From: Gilvibacter sp.
Lineage (GTDB): Bacteria; Bacteroidota; Bacteroidia; Flavobacteriales; Flavobacteriaceae
DNA: 64,000 bases
NCBI RefSeq assembly: GCF_013214815.1
Contig: NZ_JABSPU010000007.1
Span: 1 to 64,000 of the forward strand
Direction of reading: 5' to 3'
In this document: in pieces, positions 1 through 9,074 of the stretch
How the letters are laid out: each line of letters starts with the position of its first letter
Numbering within the stretch: the stretch's first letter is position 1
The notes under the pieces: model-generated
What the model was told of the DNA's origin: nothing
Databases searched by the model: none
What the model saw: only the letters and a program-made list of their open reading frames with translations
Translations under genes and position numbers: made by a program

Positions 1-396
1 GGAGTTAGCTCCGTCATTATTTAGGCCTGAACTCGCTCCTAAAAATATAGAGGACCCATCAGTTATTCCGTCTGTGAGTTCGTTGATCTGTTGAGCGCCG
101 CTACCAGAAATACTGTCCCAAGCAGTGGTGCCGTTGTTCCAGAAGTAGAATCCTGGAGGGTTACCACCATCTGTGGTGGTTAAGTAAACAAGCATGCCGT
201 GTTGTGCAGCTGCTGGGTCTGTGGTTGGAAAGGTGTCGATCCGAGGAATCAATAAACCGTCTGTGTTAGCAGGTGTTGCTTGATTACTGGCAGTAATATC
301 TAAACTGGCGCTTGGTGAAAGATTGTTGATCCCAACTTGGGCGTTAAGATTAAGAGCCAACAGGGCAAAAATCACTAGGGGTAAAATTCGTTTCAT
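1..396 (-). CDS. Secreted tail-fibre/collagen-like surface protein, N-terminal part (runs off the window)
   Basis: Open reverse frame from ATG at 396: MKRILPLVIFALLALNLNAQVGINNLSPSASLDITASNQATPANTDGLLIPRIDTFPTT..., signal peptide plus VGIN..P.ASLDI opening typical of Bacteroidota fibre-like surface proteins; not in the supplied ORF track because partial. Confidence 0.75.
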   Translation of the reverse strand, partial: MKRILPLVIFALLALNLNAQVGINNLSPSASLDITASNQATPANTDGLLIPRIDTFPTTDPAAAQHGMLVYLTTTDGGNPPGFYFWNNGTTAWDSISGSGAQQINELTDGITDGSSIFLGASSGLNNDGANS

Positions 397-511
397 GCGA
401 TTGTGTTTTGAAATTTTTACCGAAGCAAAAGCAGGAGTAGGTAGGGCATAAAAAGGTGGGGGATGACCTTTTCTGACACCTAAAGTAGTGTGGCTTAATG
501 CCTTGCCCAAT

Positions 512-545
512 AATTTTTAGTGAAGGCTACCGAATTTTTAGTGAA
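512..545 (-). promoter_or_regulatory. Candidate LytTR operator: two direct repeats AATTTTTAGTGAA at 21 bp spacing
   Basis: aatttttagtgaa at 512-524 and 533-545, upstream of the minus-strand gene starting at 396. Confidence 0.6.
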
Positions 546-546
546 G

Positions 547-2457
547 CTAGCTTAGCAAGTTGAATTTGGTGATTTCAAGACTCGCTATAGTACCCTGAGC
601 AGGCGCCGGACTGAAGGTTAGGTTGGCCTTGAGTTTTTTAGAAAGCGCTTTCATCAGCTTAATTCCAAAGGAACTTTCTGCCACCTCATCGGGCATACCT
701 TGACCGTTATCTTCAAGTTCTAAAACCAAGGAATCGCCTTTTTGGTCAAAGCGCAATTGCATCTCACTGGTATCCTTGACCTCTGGAAAAGCGTGCTTGA
801 GCACGTTGGTAATGAGTTCATTGAGGATCAATCCAATGGGAGTGATGGTTTCTATATCAAGCACCATAGGTTTGATGTCTGTAGCATATTTAATCGGCTT
901 ACTTTTAAACTGATGGGATTCAAAAATGTCACGAGTAAGATCTTCAAAATACTCCTTGGTATTAATGCCCACTAGTTGATCCTTATTGTAGAGTTTTTGA
1001 TGGATCAGCACCATTGAACGCACCCGGTTTTGGGCTTCTTTTATAGCGAGTTGGGCTTCTTTGTCTTCAATATTTTCAGATTGCAAATAGAGCAAGGAAG
1101 ACACAATTTGAAAGCTGTTCTTTACGCGGTGATGAATTTCTTTGAGTAAGACGTTCTTTTCATCTAAAGTGGTTTCCAAAAGAGATTTTTGACGTGCGAG
1201 TATTTTATTCTTTTGACGGTTCTTATACAAAAAATAGAGTACGAGTAACAGTACTAAGCCACCCGCCCATAGTAAGGCGGTCAAAAACTTCTTATTGGCC
1301 TCGGTGCGCTGCAGTTCAAGTTCCTTTTCTTGGGTTTGATATTTGACCTCGTAGTCGGCAATCTTAGCGAGAACCTCAGAGTTTCTCAGACTGTCCTCCA
1401 TCGCTTTTTGGTCCAAAAGGATGTTGTAAGCACCTTCATAATTGTTCATCGCTAAATAAACGCGTTGCAACATTTGTCGCTCACTGGTATTCCCGTATAA
1501 ATAGTTGGCAGCGGTAAGCTTTTCAATAGTGTTGTTTAGATGGGGTAGGGCTCTTTCTGGTTGGCCTGATTTTAAAAATGCTCTGGATATGGCGATGGTA
1601 CATACAGAAAGTGCATTGTAGTTGGACAGACTGTCGGAGACTCTAATAATATTCTCTAAGTTGGCTATAGCCTCCTCAGAAGAATCATCGAGCAGGACTT
1701 GATCTATTGGTAAATGATAATCTGGAGTGTTCAGGGTCTTCTCCTTGTAATAGGCTGAGAGTTGTTCTGTAAAATAGGTCAAACGATCTAATTGATCCAC
1801 CTGCTTGTAGAAGTCTACTATTAGAAATAACAAAAACCCTCGCCTTCTGTGGTTGGGAATATCAGCAATGGCGCTCCAAGCTTTTTCTAAATACACTCCT
1901 TGGGCTTCGTAATTGCCCAAAATATGCTCAATATCCGAACGCATACGGTAAACGATCTCATACAGATCCCTAGGAATATCCTGATACTGCGCCAAGATGT
2001 TTTCCGCTTGATTGTTGTAAAGCGAAGCAGAATCGACCTTAGCAACGTTGATATAATGCGCAGTTAAGGAAGATAAACAGTCAAAGGTCAACGTGGGATC
2101 CCCATAGGATTCAGACATCGCTAGACTTTGCTTGCGTAACTTTAAAGAGGCTGCTACATCTCCTTTACGCAAATAGAAGGGCGCAAAATTCAAGTTGGTG
2201 TTGATCATGACCTCTGGTAGATCTGAGATTGAATCCATGATTTGATGCACGCGTATTGGGTCTTTACTGCGGATGTAGGATCGGGATAAATCATAGGAGG
2301 CATCAATGATCTGATCCTTAGGAAGCTCAAGAATACTATCTATTTGTTGTTTTATAGTTTCTGGACTTATTGATTGTGCAATTACTTGCCCGGTAAAAAG
2401 CGTTAGAATAATAATCAGGCTTGTGAGTGCCTTGGTGGGGGTTTTCATAAATTTCAT
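547..2457 (-). CDS. Sensor histidine kinase with signal peptide, TPR-like periplasmic part, one TM, HisKA_2-like dimerisation motif (EIHHRVKNSFQIVSSLLYLQS) and HATPase
   Basis: Translated ORF motifs; N, G boxes (LNELITNVLKHAF, DNGQGMP). Confidence 0.93.
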   Translation of the reverse strand: MKFMKTPTKALTSLIIILTLFTGQVIAQSISPETIKQQIDSILELPKDQIIDASYDLSRSYIRSKDPIRVHQIMDSISDLPEVMINTNLNFAPFYLRKGDVAASLKLRKQSLAMSESYGDPTLTFDCLSSLTAHYINVAKVDSASLYNNQAENILAQYQDIPRDLYEIVYRMRSDIEHILGNYEAQGVYLEKAWSAIADIPNHRRRGFLLFLIVDFYKQVDQLDRLTYFTEQLSAYYKEKTLNTPDYHLPIDQVLLDDSSEEAIANLENIIRVSDSLSNYNALSVCTIAISRAFLKSGQPERALPHLNNTIEKLTAANYLYGNTSERQMLQRVYLAMNNYEGAYNILLDQKAMEDSLRNSEVLAKIADYEVKYQTQEKELELQRTEANKKFLTALLWAGGLVLLLVLYFLYKNRQKNKILARQKSLLETTLDEKNVLLKEIHHRVKNSFQIVSSLLYLQSENIEDKEAQLAIKEAQNRVRSMVLIHQKLYNKDQLVGINTKEYFEDLTRDIFESHQFKSKPIKYATDIKPMVLDIETITPIGLILNELITNVLKHAFPEVKDTSEMQLRFDQKGDSLVLELEDNGQGMPDEVAESSFGIKLMKALSKKLKANLTFSPAPAQGTIASLEITKFNLLS

Positions 2458-3147
2458 TTAACGTCGGCTCATCAAAGTTTCAACTTCAGATCGGTTTTTA
2501 GTACTCATAGGTAAATCTTCTTCACCCAAAAACACACTGTCTTTGGTCACGGCAGTGACCTGATCAATATTCACTACATAAGATCGGTGAATGCGTACAA
2601 ATCGATCATCGGTAAGACCTTGCATTTGTTTTTTTAAAGTGTGCGGTAATAAATAGGTCTGTTTTTCAGTTACGATATAGCAGTAATTGTCGTAGGCTTT
2701 TAAGTACTTGATACTTTCTTTGGCGAGTTTATGCGTGCGTCCATTAACCCGAATGATCAAGGGTGATGGTGGGGTTTGTTTTTTAAGCTGATGCCAAGCC
2801 AATTCTATATTGCTCCTCAAACCGGACTCCGTAAACGGTTTGGCAATAAATCCTGAGGGATGTACCTCTTTGATTCGATCAATAGTATTCGGATCGGCCT
2901 GCGAGGTGAGAAATAAATAGGGAATCCTTTGTCGGTCTAAATGAGCTGCCAGATCGATACCGTCTTTCTCACCGTCCAGTTGAATGTCCAAAAGTACCAG
3001 ATCAACCGAATTTTGAGCTAATACTTTTTGAGCACTCTCATAACTGTCGGCGTCACCAATGACCCGATAACCCTGTTTTTCAAGTGCGGTTTCAATGGTC
3101 ACTGCGATCAGTGGTTCGTCCTCTACGATTAGAATTTTAATTGACAT
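2458..3147 (-). CDS. LytTR-family response regulator
   Basis: N-terminal receiver (MSIKILIVEDEPLIA...LLDIQLDGEKDG) and C-terminal LytTR DNA-binding domain (YCYIVTEKQTYLLPHTLK...FVRIHRSYVVNI). Confidence 0.95.
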   Translation of the reverse strand: MSIKILIVEDEPLIAVTIETALEKQGYRVIGDADSYESAQKVLAQNSVDLVLLDIQLDGEKDGIDLAAHLDRQRIPYLFLTSQADPNTIDRIKEVHPSGFIAKPFTESGLRSNIELAWHQLKKQTPPSPLIIRVNGRTHKLAKESIKYLKAYDNYCYIVTEKQTYLLPHTLKKQMQGLTDDRFVRIHRSYVVNIDQVTAVTKDSVFLGEEDLPMSTKNRSEVETLMSRR

Positions 3148-3195
3148 TGTTGCTAAAACTCGTGTTAAGCTACTGAATCTAATTCGTTTGGGCCT

Positions 3196-3230
3196 AATTT
3201 TTTAGTTAGCGCGGCTGATTTTTTAGTGAA
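3196..3230 (-). promoter_or_regulatory. Candidate LytTR operator upstream of the regulator gene itself
   Basis: aattttttagtta at 3196-3208 and attttttagtgaa at 3218-3230; AGT cores 21 bp apart. Confidence 0.6.
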
Positions 3231-3267
3231 TGAAGAACAAAAGTCAAGGGCAAAAATGCAGAAAATA

Positions 3268-3295
3268 GAAAAGCTGCCATAAATGACAGCTTTTC
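3268..3295. terminator. Inverted repeat gaaaagctgcca-taaa-tgacagcttttc, possible terminator
   Basis: 12-bp stem with one mismatch and 4-nt loop in the intergenic region. Confidence 0.4.
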
Positions 3296-3356
3296 GCCCC
3301 AAATTTGATCGATTACCCGAAGGCATCAACCTACTTATGTAACTCAAAGATAATAA

Positions 3357-3381
3357 ATTATTACGGCTAAACCGTAATAAT
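3357..3381. repeat. Perfect 10-bp inverted repeat ATTATTACGG-ctaaa-CCGTAATAAT
   Basis: Direct reading; no downstream T-run. Confidence 0.7.
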
Positions 3382-3474
3382 GTTTGGACTTCTTATTGAA
3401 AAACAGGGTTTTACCTCTGGGAAAAGTAGGAAGACACTGTAGCTGATTTTCTGAGTTTGTATTAAAGTCTGGTC

Positions 3475-4470
3475 TTAGGCTTCCTTGTTAAAGTAGTCAG
3501 ACTCAAAGTTTTTATTTTCTGCAGCATTATGCTGAGTAGTCCAAAATCCTTTGTGAATGGCAAAATAGCCCGTTTCCCCTTTTTTATTCATGGCGATATA
3601 GCCCACTTGGAAGTCTTTATAGTTGCTTCCAGGTTTTGAAACGATACGCTTAATAGCCTCTTCACAAGCCTCTTGAGGGGATTTGCCTTGTCGCATAAGC
3701 TCTACAATAAGAAAACTACCTACTGTTTTGACCACTTCTTCACCTAAACCGGTAGCTACTGCAGCTCCCACCTCATTGTCCACAAAGAGTCCAGAGCCAA
3801 TAATAGGACTGTCTCCCACACGGCCTTGCATTTTATAGGCTAAGCCACTGGTGGTGCAGCCCCCGGCAAGGGTTCCATCTTTATCCATGACTAACATTCC
3901 AATAGTGTCGTGGTTCTCAATATTGATAATGGGTTTGTACTTAGAGGTTTCTTTCCATTTTTCCCAGGCTGCGCGAGATTCTGGGGTAAGCAGATCCTCC
4001 GCTTCCAAACCAATAGCTCTGGCGTGCATTTCTGCTCCTTGTCCGGCCAGCATTACGTGCGGGGTGTCTTCCATCACGGAACGTGCTACTGTAATGGCAT
4101 GAGTTGTGTTTTTAAGATAAACCACAGATCCGCAGTTGCCCGTATGATCCATGATACAGGCGTCTAAGGTCACATTACCATCACGATCTGGCAAGCCCCC
4201 TTTACCCACAGAGGAGTTTTTTACATCAGCTTCTTCTATTTTGCAACCGGCTTCAACGGCATCCAATGCGGAGTTACCCGCAGCTAGACTTTCCCAAGCG
4301 GCCTTGGTTGCATTGTTAACATTCCAAGTGGCTAAAACTAGTGGTCCTCCAGGACCAGTCTCATCGGTTGGGGCTTCTTGTGAGTTCTCAGCACAGCTCA
4401 TTGCAGCTGCTGGAATACCGAGAGCCAAACTGCCCAAAGAAGTATTCTTTAAAAAGGTTCTGCGTTTCAT
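3475..4470 (-). CDS. N4-(beta-N-acetylglucosaminyl)-L-asparaginase (glycosylasparaginase, Ntn hydrolase)
   Basis: ...HDTIGMLVMDKDGTLAGGCTTSG autoprocessing-site motif; Tat/lipoprotein-like N-terminus MKRRTFLKNTSLGSLALGIPAAAMSC. Confidence 0.93.
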   Translation of the reverse strand: MKRRTFLKNTSLGSLALGIPAAAMSCAENSQEAPTDETGPGGPLVLATWNVNNATKAAWESLAAGNSALDAVEAGCKIEEADVKNSSVGKGGLPDRDGNVTLDACIMDHTGNCGSVVYLKNTTHAITVARSVMEDTPHVMLAGQGAEMHARAIGLEAEDLLTPESRAAWEKWKETSKYKPIINIENHDTIGMLVMDKDGTLAGGCTTSGLAYKMQGRVGDSPIIGSGLFVDNEVGAAVATGLGEEVVKTVGSFLIVELMRQGKSPQEACEEAIKRIVSKPGSNYKDFQVGYIAMNKKGETGYFAIHKGFWTTQHNAAENKNFESDYFNKEA

Positions 4471-4479
4471 GGTTGTGGT

Positions 4480-7413
4480 TTAATCAATTACTATTTCGTC
4501 TACAAAGATCCAAGCCTTGCCGTCGTAAGGCGCCCCGAGGTGCCATGAGGGCAAATCTCCAAGGTTTTTGGCCACGATCTTTACGTATCGCGCGCTATAT
4601 CCGTTCATACTAAAGGCTGCGGAAGCGATCTCGCTTTCATCGTCTCGAGTTGCTGAATCAAATTTTACGGCCGGAAGGTTTTTATTAAAGCTGTTGGGGT
4701 TATCAGAGATATAACATTCCACCTCTGTGGGTAGAAAGATCCAACTGCCTTGGTCTTGTAAAAAGCCTACTTTGATAGAATCTATCGCCTTAACGCTGCC
4801 CAAATCGACAATGGCAATAACATCTTGATCTTGATAGCCTTGCCATGCTCCAGTGCGGAAGTCTTCGCTGCCTCTAATTCCGTCAATTAAAGCATCATTA
4901 CCACCGGCATTGTATTGATTGGCAAATTCAGATTCCAACTTAATGCTTCGGCTAGGATCTACCTTGTAGAAGGGTGTTCTCAACACAGGGCTTTCTTGTC
5001 CGTTGAGGTTTGCATAGGTTTCTAAAACGGCATCTTCACTAAGGCTAAAAGGAGCGGTGTACTCGGCGAAATCCGCGTCATTGAGTCGATAGTAAATCAC
5101 CGCCTCTTGGTTGATGTTCTGCAAGCTTACTTCCGTCTGATTTTTAAAGGCGATCTCTCCTGCGGAGATGAACGGTGGTGTAACCACCAATTGATCGTCA
5201 ATTCTCGCTGTCGGGAGCTGCTCAGCAGCGGTGCCCCAAGTTCCCGGTTGTGGGCCCATATCAAATTCGATCCAACCGCCGTCAATTAACTCCTCATGCC
5301 ATAGATAGGATCGATCCAATGGTTTTTCATTCAGACGAACCGCTTGAATGTATGGGTTTTCCATAGAAAAATCGTTGACAATGACCGTAAAGCTTTTGCC
5401 ACTTTCCAAGTTGATGGTCGCTTTTTCCATAAGAGGAGTCCCAATAATGTACTGATTACTCGCCGGGGTGACGGGATAGAATCCTAAAGCGCTAAATACA
5501 TACCAAGCGCTCATCTGTCCGCAGTCTTCATTACCCGAAATTCCATCTGGCGTGTTGGTGTAAAGGGTAGTACCTATCTCTTGGACGTACTTCTGAGTCT
5601 TCTCTGGTTTGCCCACAAAGTTGTACAGGTAGGCCATATGATGACTCGGTTCATTTCCGTGTGCATATTGACCAATAAGACCTGTAATGTCTGCCTGATC
5701 ACGCCCTGAAGTTTCCGTTTTGGCCGTGAATAGCTGATCCAAATGCTCTTCAAAAGCCTGCGGGCCACCCATAAGGTCAATCAAGCCATTGATGTCTTGC
5801 GGAACATACAAGCTGTACTGCCACGCATTGGCCTCGGTATAATTGAAATTGACCTCATAAGGATCAAAAGGAGTAAACCATTGGTTTCTGAATCGGCCTT
5901 GCATAAATCCAGTCTCCGGGTTGAAAACATTTTTGTAATTCTGAGCTCTGCGGATGTAATTATTGTAGTCCTCTCTTTCGCCCATTTCTTGAGCCATTTG
6001 TGCAATGGTCCAGTCATCATAAGCGTATTCTAGCGTTTTGGACACAGATTCACTCTCTTGCTCCATAGGGACATAGCCAAACTCTTTGTATCCTTCAAGA
6101 CCCAAATGATCACGTGTAGCACTGTGTTTCATAGCTTCCAATGCCAGATCAGTATCGTAATCACGCAAACCTTTCATATAGGCGTCTGCAATCACAGGAA
6201 TGCCGTGATAGCCGATCATACAACCTGTATAATTGGCGCTGAGATCCCAAATTGGAATTATCCCCCCTTCTTGGTATTTGGCGAGCATAGTCTTGACAAA
6301 ATCGTTGGTGCGCTCTTGTTCAAATATCGTATAAAGTGGATGTGCAGCTCGGTAGGTATCCCACAATGAGAAAACCGTGTAATAATTGAAATCGGCTTGA
6401 TGAATCTCTAAATCCATTCCGCGATAACGGCCGTCCACATCTTGATACAAATTAGGTGCGAGCATGCTGTGATAAAGGGAAGTGTAAAAGTTGAAAAGCG
6501 CTTCTTCATTTTGGTTTTCAACCACGATCTTTTGTAATTGGGCTTCCCATTTTTCCTCGGCACGAGCGCGGAGTTGATCAAAGGTCAGTTCACCTACTTC
6601 CGCCTCGGCGTTGGCTTTTGCACCTTCCTCATCAACGGCAGATATTCCCACGGTCACATAAAGCGGTTCTTCATCATTCTTGTCAAACTCTAAGGCCGCT
6701 TTGCGCTTTTTCAATCCATTTCTCAAAAAAGTCGATTGCTTGACCGGCTTGGAGAATTTAATGTAGAAGAATAGGCGCTGATCTGTAGCCCAGGCCTCAG
6801 AGAATCGATACCCACTGAACTCTGTAGTGGAGATTTGCTCCATATCAAATTCCAAGAGTTTGTCTCGGTGGTCCAGATCAATGACAATAAACTGGCGTAC
6901 GTCTTTGTCAAACTCATATTTATGCATTCCGGCGCGTTCACTGGTGGTGAGGCTCACAGTGACCTTAGTGTCGTCCAGTCTGACTTGATAAAACCCTGGC
7001 GAGGCGATCTCATTCTCATGAGAGAATTTAGAACCATAACCGGCCAAACCGTTAGCACCATTATTGAAGTTCAATGAATTGGTAGGAGACAAAAGGAGGT
7101 CTCCATAGTCACTTACCCCGGTCCCACTGAGGTGGGTATGGGAGAAGCCGTAGATATAATCATCAGAATAGTGGTAGCCACTACAACCGTCCCAGCCATC
7201 TAAGCGCGTGTCTGGGCTGAGCTGCATCATTCCAAAAGGTAGGGTGGCACCAGGATACGTATGTCCATGGCCGCCTGTTCCAATAAATGGATTGACGTAG
7301 GAAATTAATTTTTTCTCTTGTTTAGCAGGGGCTGGACCTTGAGGTGAGCAGCCAATAATAAAGGCTAGCAGGAAGTATCCAAGCAGTGATCGGTACATGC
7401 GGTAGTTTTGCAC
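4480..7413 (-). CDS. GH92 family alpha-1,2-mannosidase lipoprotein with C-terminal chitobiase-like/F5-8C-like region
   Basis: VNPFIGTGGHGHTYPGATLPFGMMQLSPDTR, DGISGNEDCGQMSAWYVFSALGFYPVTP, characteristic of GH92. Confidence 0.95.
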   Translation of the reverse strand: MQNYRMYRSLLGYFLLAFIIGCSPQGPAPAKQEKKLISYVNPFIGTGGHGHTYPGATLPFGMMQLSPDTRLDGWDGCSGYHYSDDYIYGFSHTHLSGTGVSDYGDLLLSPTNSLNFNNGANGLAGYGSKFSHENEIASPGFYQVRLDDTKVTVSLTTSERAGMHKYEFDKDVRQFIVIDLDHRDKLLEFDMEQISTTEFSGYRFSEAWATDQRLFFYIKFSKPVKQSTFLRNGLKKRKAALEFDKNDEEPLYVTVGISAVDEEGAKANAEAEVGELTFDQLRARAEEKWEAQLQKIVVENQNEEALFNFYTSLYHSMLAPNLYQDVDGRYRGMDLEIHQADFNYYTVFSLWDTYRAAHPLYTIFEQERTNDFVKTMLAKYQEGGIIPIWDLSANYTGCMIGYHGIPVIADAYMKGLRDYDTDLALEAMKHSATRDHLGLEGYKEFGYVPMEQESESVSKTLEYAYDDWTIAQMAQEMGEREDYNNYIRRAQNYKNVFNPETGFMQGRFRNQWFTPFDPYEVNFNYTEANAWQYSLYVPQDINGLIDLMGGPQAFEEHLDQLFTAKTETSGRDQADITGLIGQYAHGNEPSHHMAYLYNFVGKPEKTQKYVQEIGTTLYTNTPDGISGNEDCGQMSAWYVFSALGFYPVTPASNQYIIGTPLMEKATINLESGKSFTVIVNDFSMENPYIQAVRLNEKPLDRSYLWHEELIDGGWIEFDMGPQPGTWGTAAEQLPTARIDDQLVVTPPFISAGEIAFKNQTEVSLQNINQEAVIYYRLNDADFAEYTAPFSLSEDAVLETYANLNGQESPVLRTPFYKVDPSRSIKLESEFANQYNAGGNDALIDGIRGSEDFRTGAWQGYQDQDVIAIVDLGSVKAIDSIKVGFLQDQGSWIFLPTEVECYISDNPNSFNKNLPAVKFDSATRDDESEIASAAFSMNGYSARYVKIVAKNLGDLPSWHLGAPYDGKAWIFVDEIVID

Positions 7414-7473
7414 GTGAAGTTACGAAAACCGTTAAAAAAAAGTGAAGCCTTTTAACAAGGGCCTCAAAGCCAG

Positions 7474-7481
7474 TATCTTTG
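7474..7481 (+). promoter_or_regulatory. TATCTTTG -7 box five bases before ATG 7487 (possibly leaderless)
   Basis: Matches Bacteroidota TAnnTTTG. Confidence 0.55.
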
Positions 7482-7486
7482 TTTTT

Positions 7487-8722
7487 ATGAATATAGGATG
7501 GATCATCTTTATCGCCATTTATGTGGCGGTTGACGTATATACTTTTCAAGCCATTAAAACCATAACCAGCAACCGCTGGATTCATATTGCTTACTTTGGT
7601 GTTTCTCTCATCATCTTAGGACTTTTCATTTATCAGATCTCCGCCATGTCTGGCAATCGGGTTATGACACCGCTAAGAATGTACAGCTTTGGAACCTTCA
7701 TTGCGGTCTTTATGCCCAAGCTCTTTGTATTGGTGATTGTTTTACTAGGAGAAGACTTGGTGCGGATTGCTGTGGGCTTGTATTCTAAATTCGGAAGTCA
7801 TGAAGGCAGTTTCTATATGCCTTCTAGGCGGAAGTTTATCAGTACGATTGCTTTAGGTGCAGCTGCTATTCCTTTTGGGGCTTTGCTCTACGGAATGTTT
7901 AAAGGGCGCTATAACTATCAGGTACTAAAATATGAAATGACCTTTGAAGACCTGCCTGATGCTTTTGATGGCTATACCATTACTCAGATCAGTGATATTC
8001 ATTCGGGTAGTTTTAGTAATGCAGAAAAAGTGCAATACGCCGTAGACCTGGTCAATGAACAGAAGAGTGATGTCATTCTATTTACTGGAGATTTGGTCAA
8101 TGATCTCGCGGCAGAGATGCGTCCATGGAAAAAAGTATTCAGTACACTAACAGCTAAAGATGGTGTCTATTCCGTTTTGGGTAATCACGATTATGGAGAT
8201 TACTACAACTGGCCCAATGCAGAGGATAAAAAGAAGAACTTGGAAGAGCTCAAAAACATCCAAGCAGAAATGGGCTGGGACCTACTATTGAACGAACACC
8301 GTTTCTTGGAGCGCGACGGTCAACGCTTGGCGCTTATTGGTGTGGAGAACTGGGGTAAAGGCGGATTCAAAAAGGCTGGAGATCTACAAAAGGCAGTATC
8401 TGCGGTTGGCGCTGACGATTTTAAGATCTTGATGAGTCACGATCCTTCGCATTGGCGCGCAGAGGTTATACCGCATGAGAATCACTTCCACCTAACCCTG
8501 AGCGGGCATACCCACGGAATGCAGTTTGGTATTGAGATCCCTGGATGGGTACGCTGGTCTCCGGTCAAGTGGCGTTATGACGAATGGGCGGGCATCTATG
8601 AAGAGGCCGGGCAGTTCATCAATGTGAACCGCGGATTTGGATATATTGGCTATCCTGGGCGGGTTGGAATCTGGCCAGAAGTCTCTGTGATAACCCTTAA
8701 AAAAGGGCCTAAAACAGCATAG
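7487..8722 (+). CDS. Metallophosphoesterase, membrane anchored
   Basis: ITQISDIHSGSF, FTGDLVND, VLGNHDYGDY, LSGHTHGMQFG motifs; start reassigned to MNIGWIIF (track start 7442 is upstream of the -7 box). Confidence 0.9.
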   Translation: MNIGWIIFIAIYVAVDVYTFQAIKTITSNRWIHIAYFGVSLIILGLFIYQISAMSGNRVMTPLRMYSFGTFIAVFMPKLFVLVIVLLGEDLVRIAVGLYSKFGSHEGSFYMPSRRKFISTIALGAAAIPFGALLYGMFKGRYNYQVLKYEMTFEDLPDAFDGYTITQISDIHSGSFSNAEKVQYAVDLVNEQKSDVILFTGDLVNDLAAEMRPWKKVFSTLTAKDGVYSVLGNHDYGDYYNWPNAEDKKKNLEELKNIQAEMGWDLLLNEHRFLERDGQRLALIGVENWGKGGFKKAGDLQKAVSAVGADDFKILMSHDPSHWRAEVIPHENHFHLTLSGHTHGMQFGIEIPGWVRWSPVKWRYDEWAGIYEEAGQFINVNRGFGYIGYPGRVGIWPEVSVITLKKGPKTA

Positions 8723-8777
8723 TTGCCCTAAAACACTATATTTGTAGTATTGATCACCAATCTCATACGGGAATCAT

Positions 8778-9074
8778 ATGTCAAAATTTGGAGAATTAAT
8801 AGAAGCCGACATTCCTGTACTCCTCGATTTTTATACCGAATGGAACGAGCCCTCTACGGCTATGCATCCGGTGCTGCGTGATGTTGCAGCTGCTTTAGGC
8901 GATAAGGCCAGAGTGATCAAGATCGACGTGGACAAGAACAAGGAATTGGCTGACGCCCTGCGCGTTAAAGGCCTCCCAACCTTGATGATTTACAAGAACG
9001 GCGAAATGAAATGGCGTCAAAGCGGTGAGCAAGACGCAAATACCTTGATCGGACTGGTTAAGGAATACATTTAA
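8778..9074 (+). CDS. Thioredoxin family protein (active-site cysteines replaced: EWNEPS)
   Basis: MSKFGELIEADIPVLLDFYTEWNEPSTAMHPVLRDVAAALGDKARVIKIDVDKN...VKGLPTLMIYKNGE. Confidence 0.85.
   Translation: MSKFGELIEADIPVLLDFYTEWNEPSTAMHPVLRDVAAALGDKARVIKIDVDKNKELADALRVKGLPTLMIYKNGEMKWRQSGEQDANTLIGLVKEYI

Noticed and set aside
742-975. Numerous 60-180 aa ORFs opposite or out of frame with long genes (e.g. 742-975, 11498-11947, 48683-49213, 22850-23500)
   Set aside because: They lie antisense to confidently identified CDS, lack domains, and are expected frame shadows of coding sequence.
3165-3347. 60-aa minus-strand ORF upstream of the LytTR regulator
   Set aside because: It covers the predicted operator, promoter and a hairpin; no protein features.
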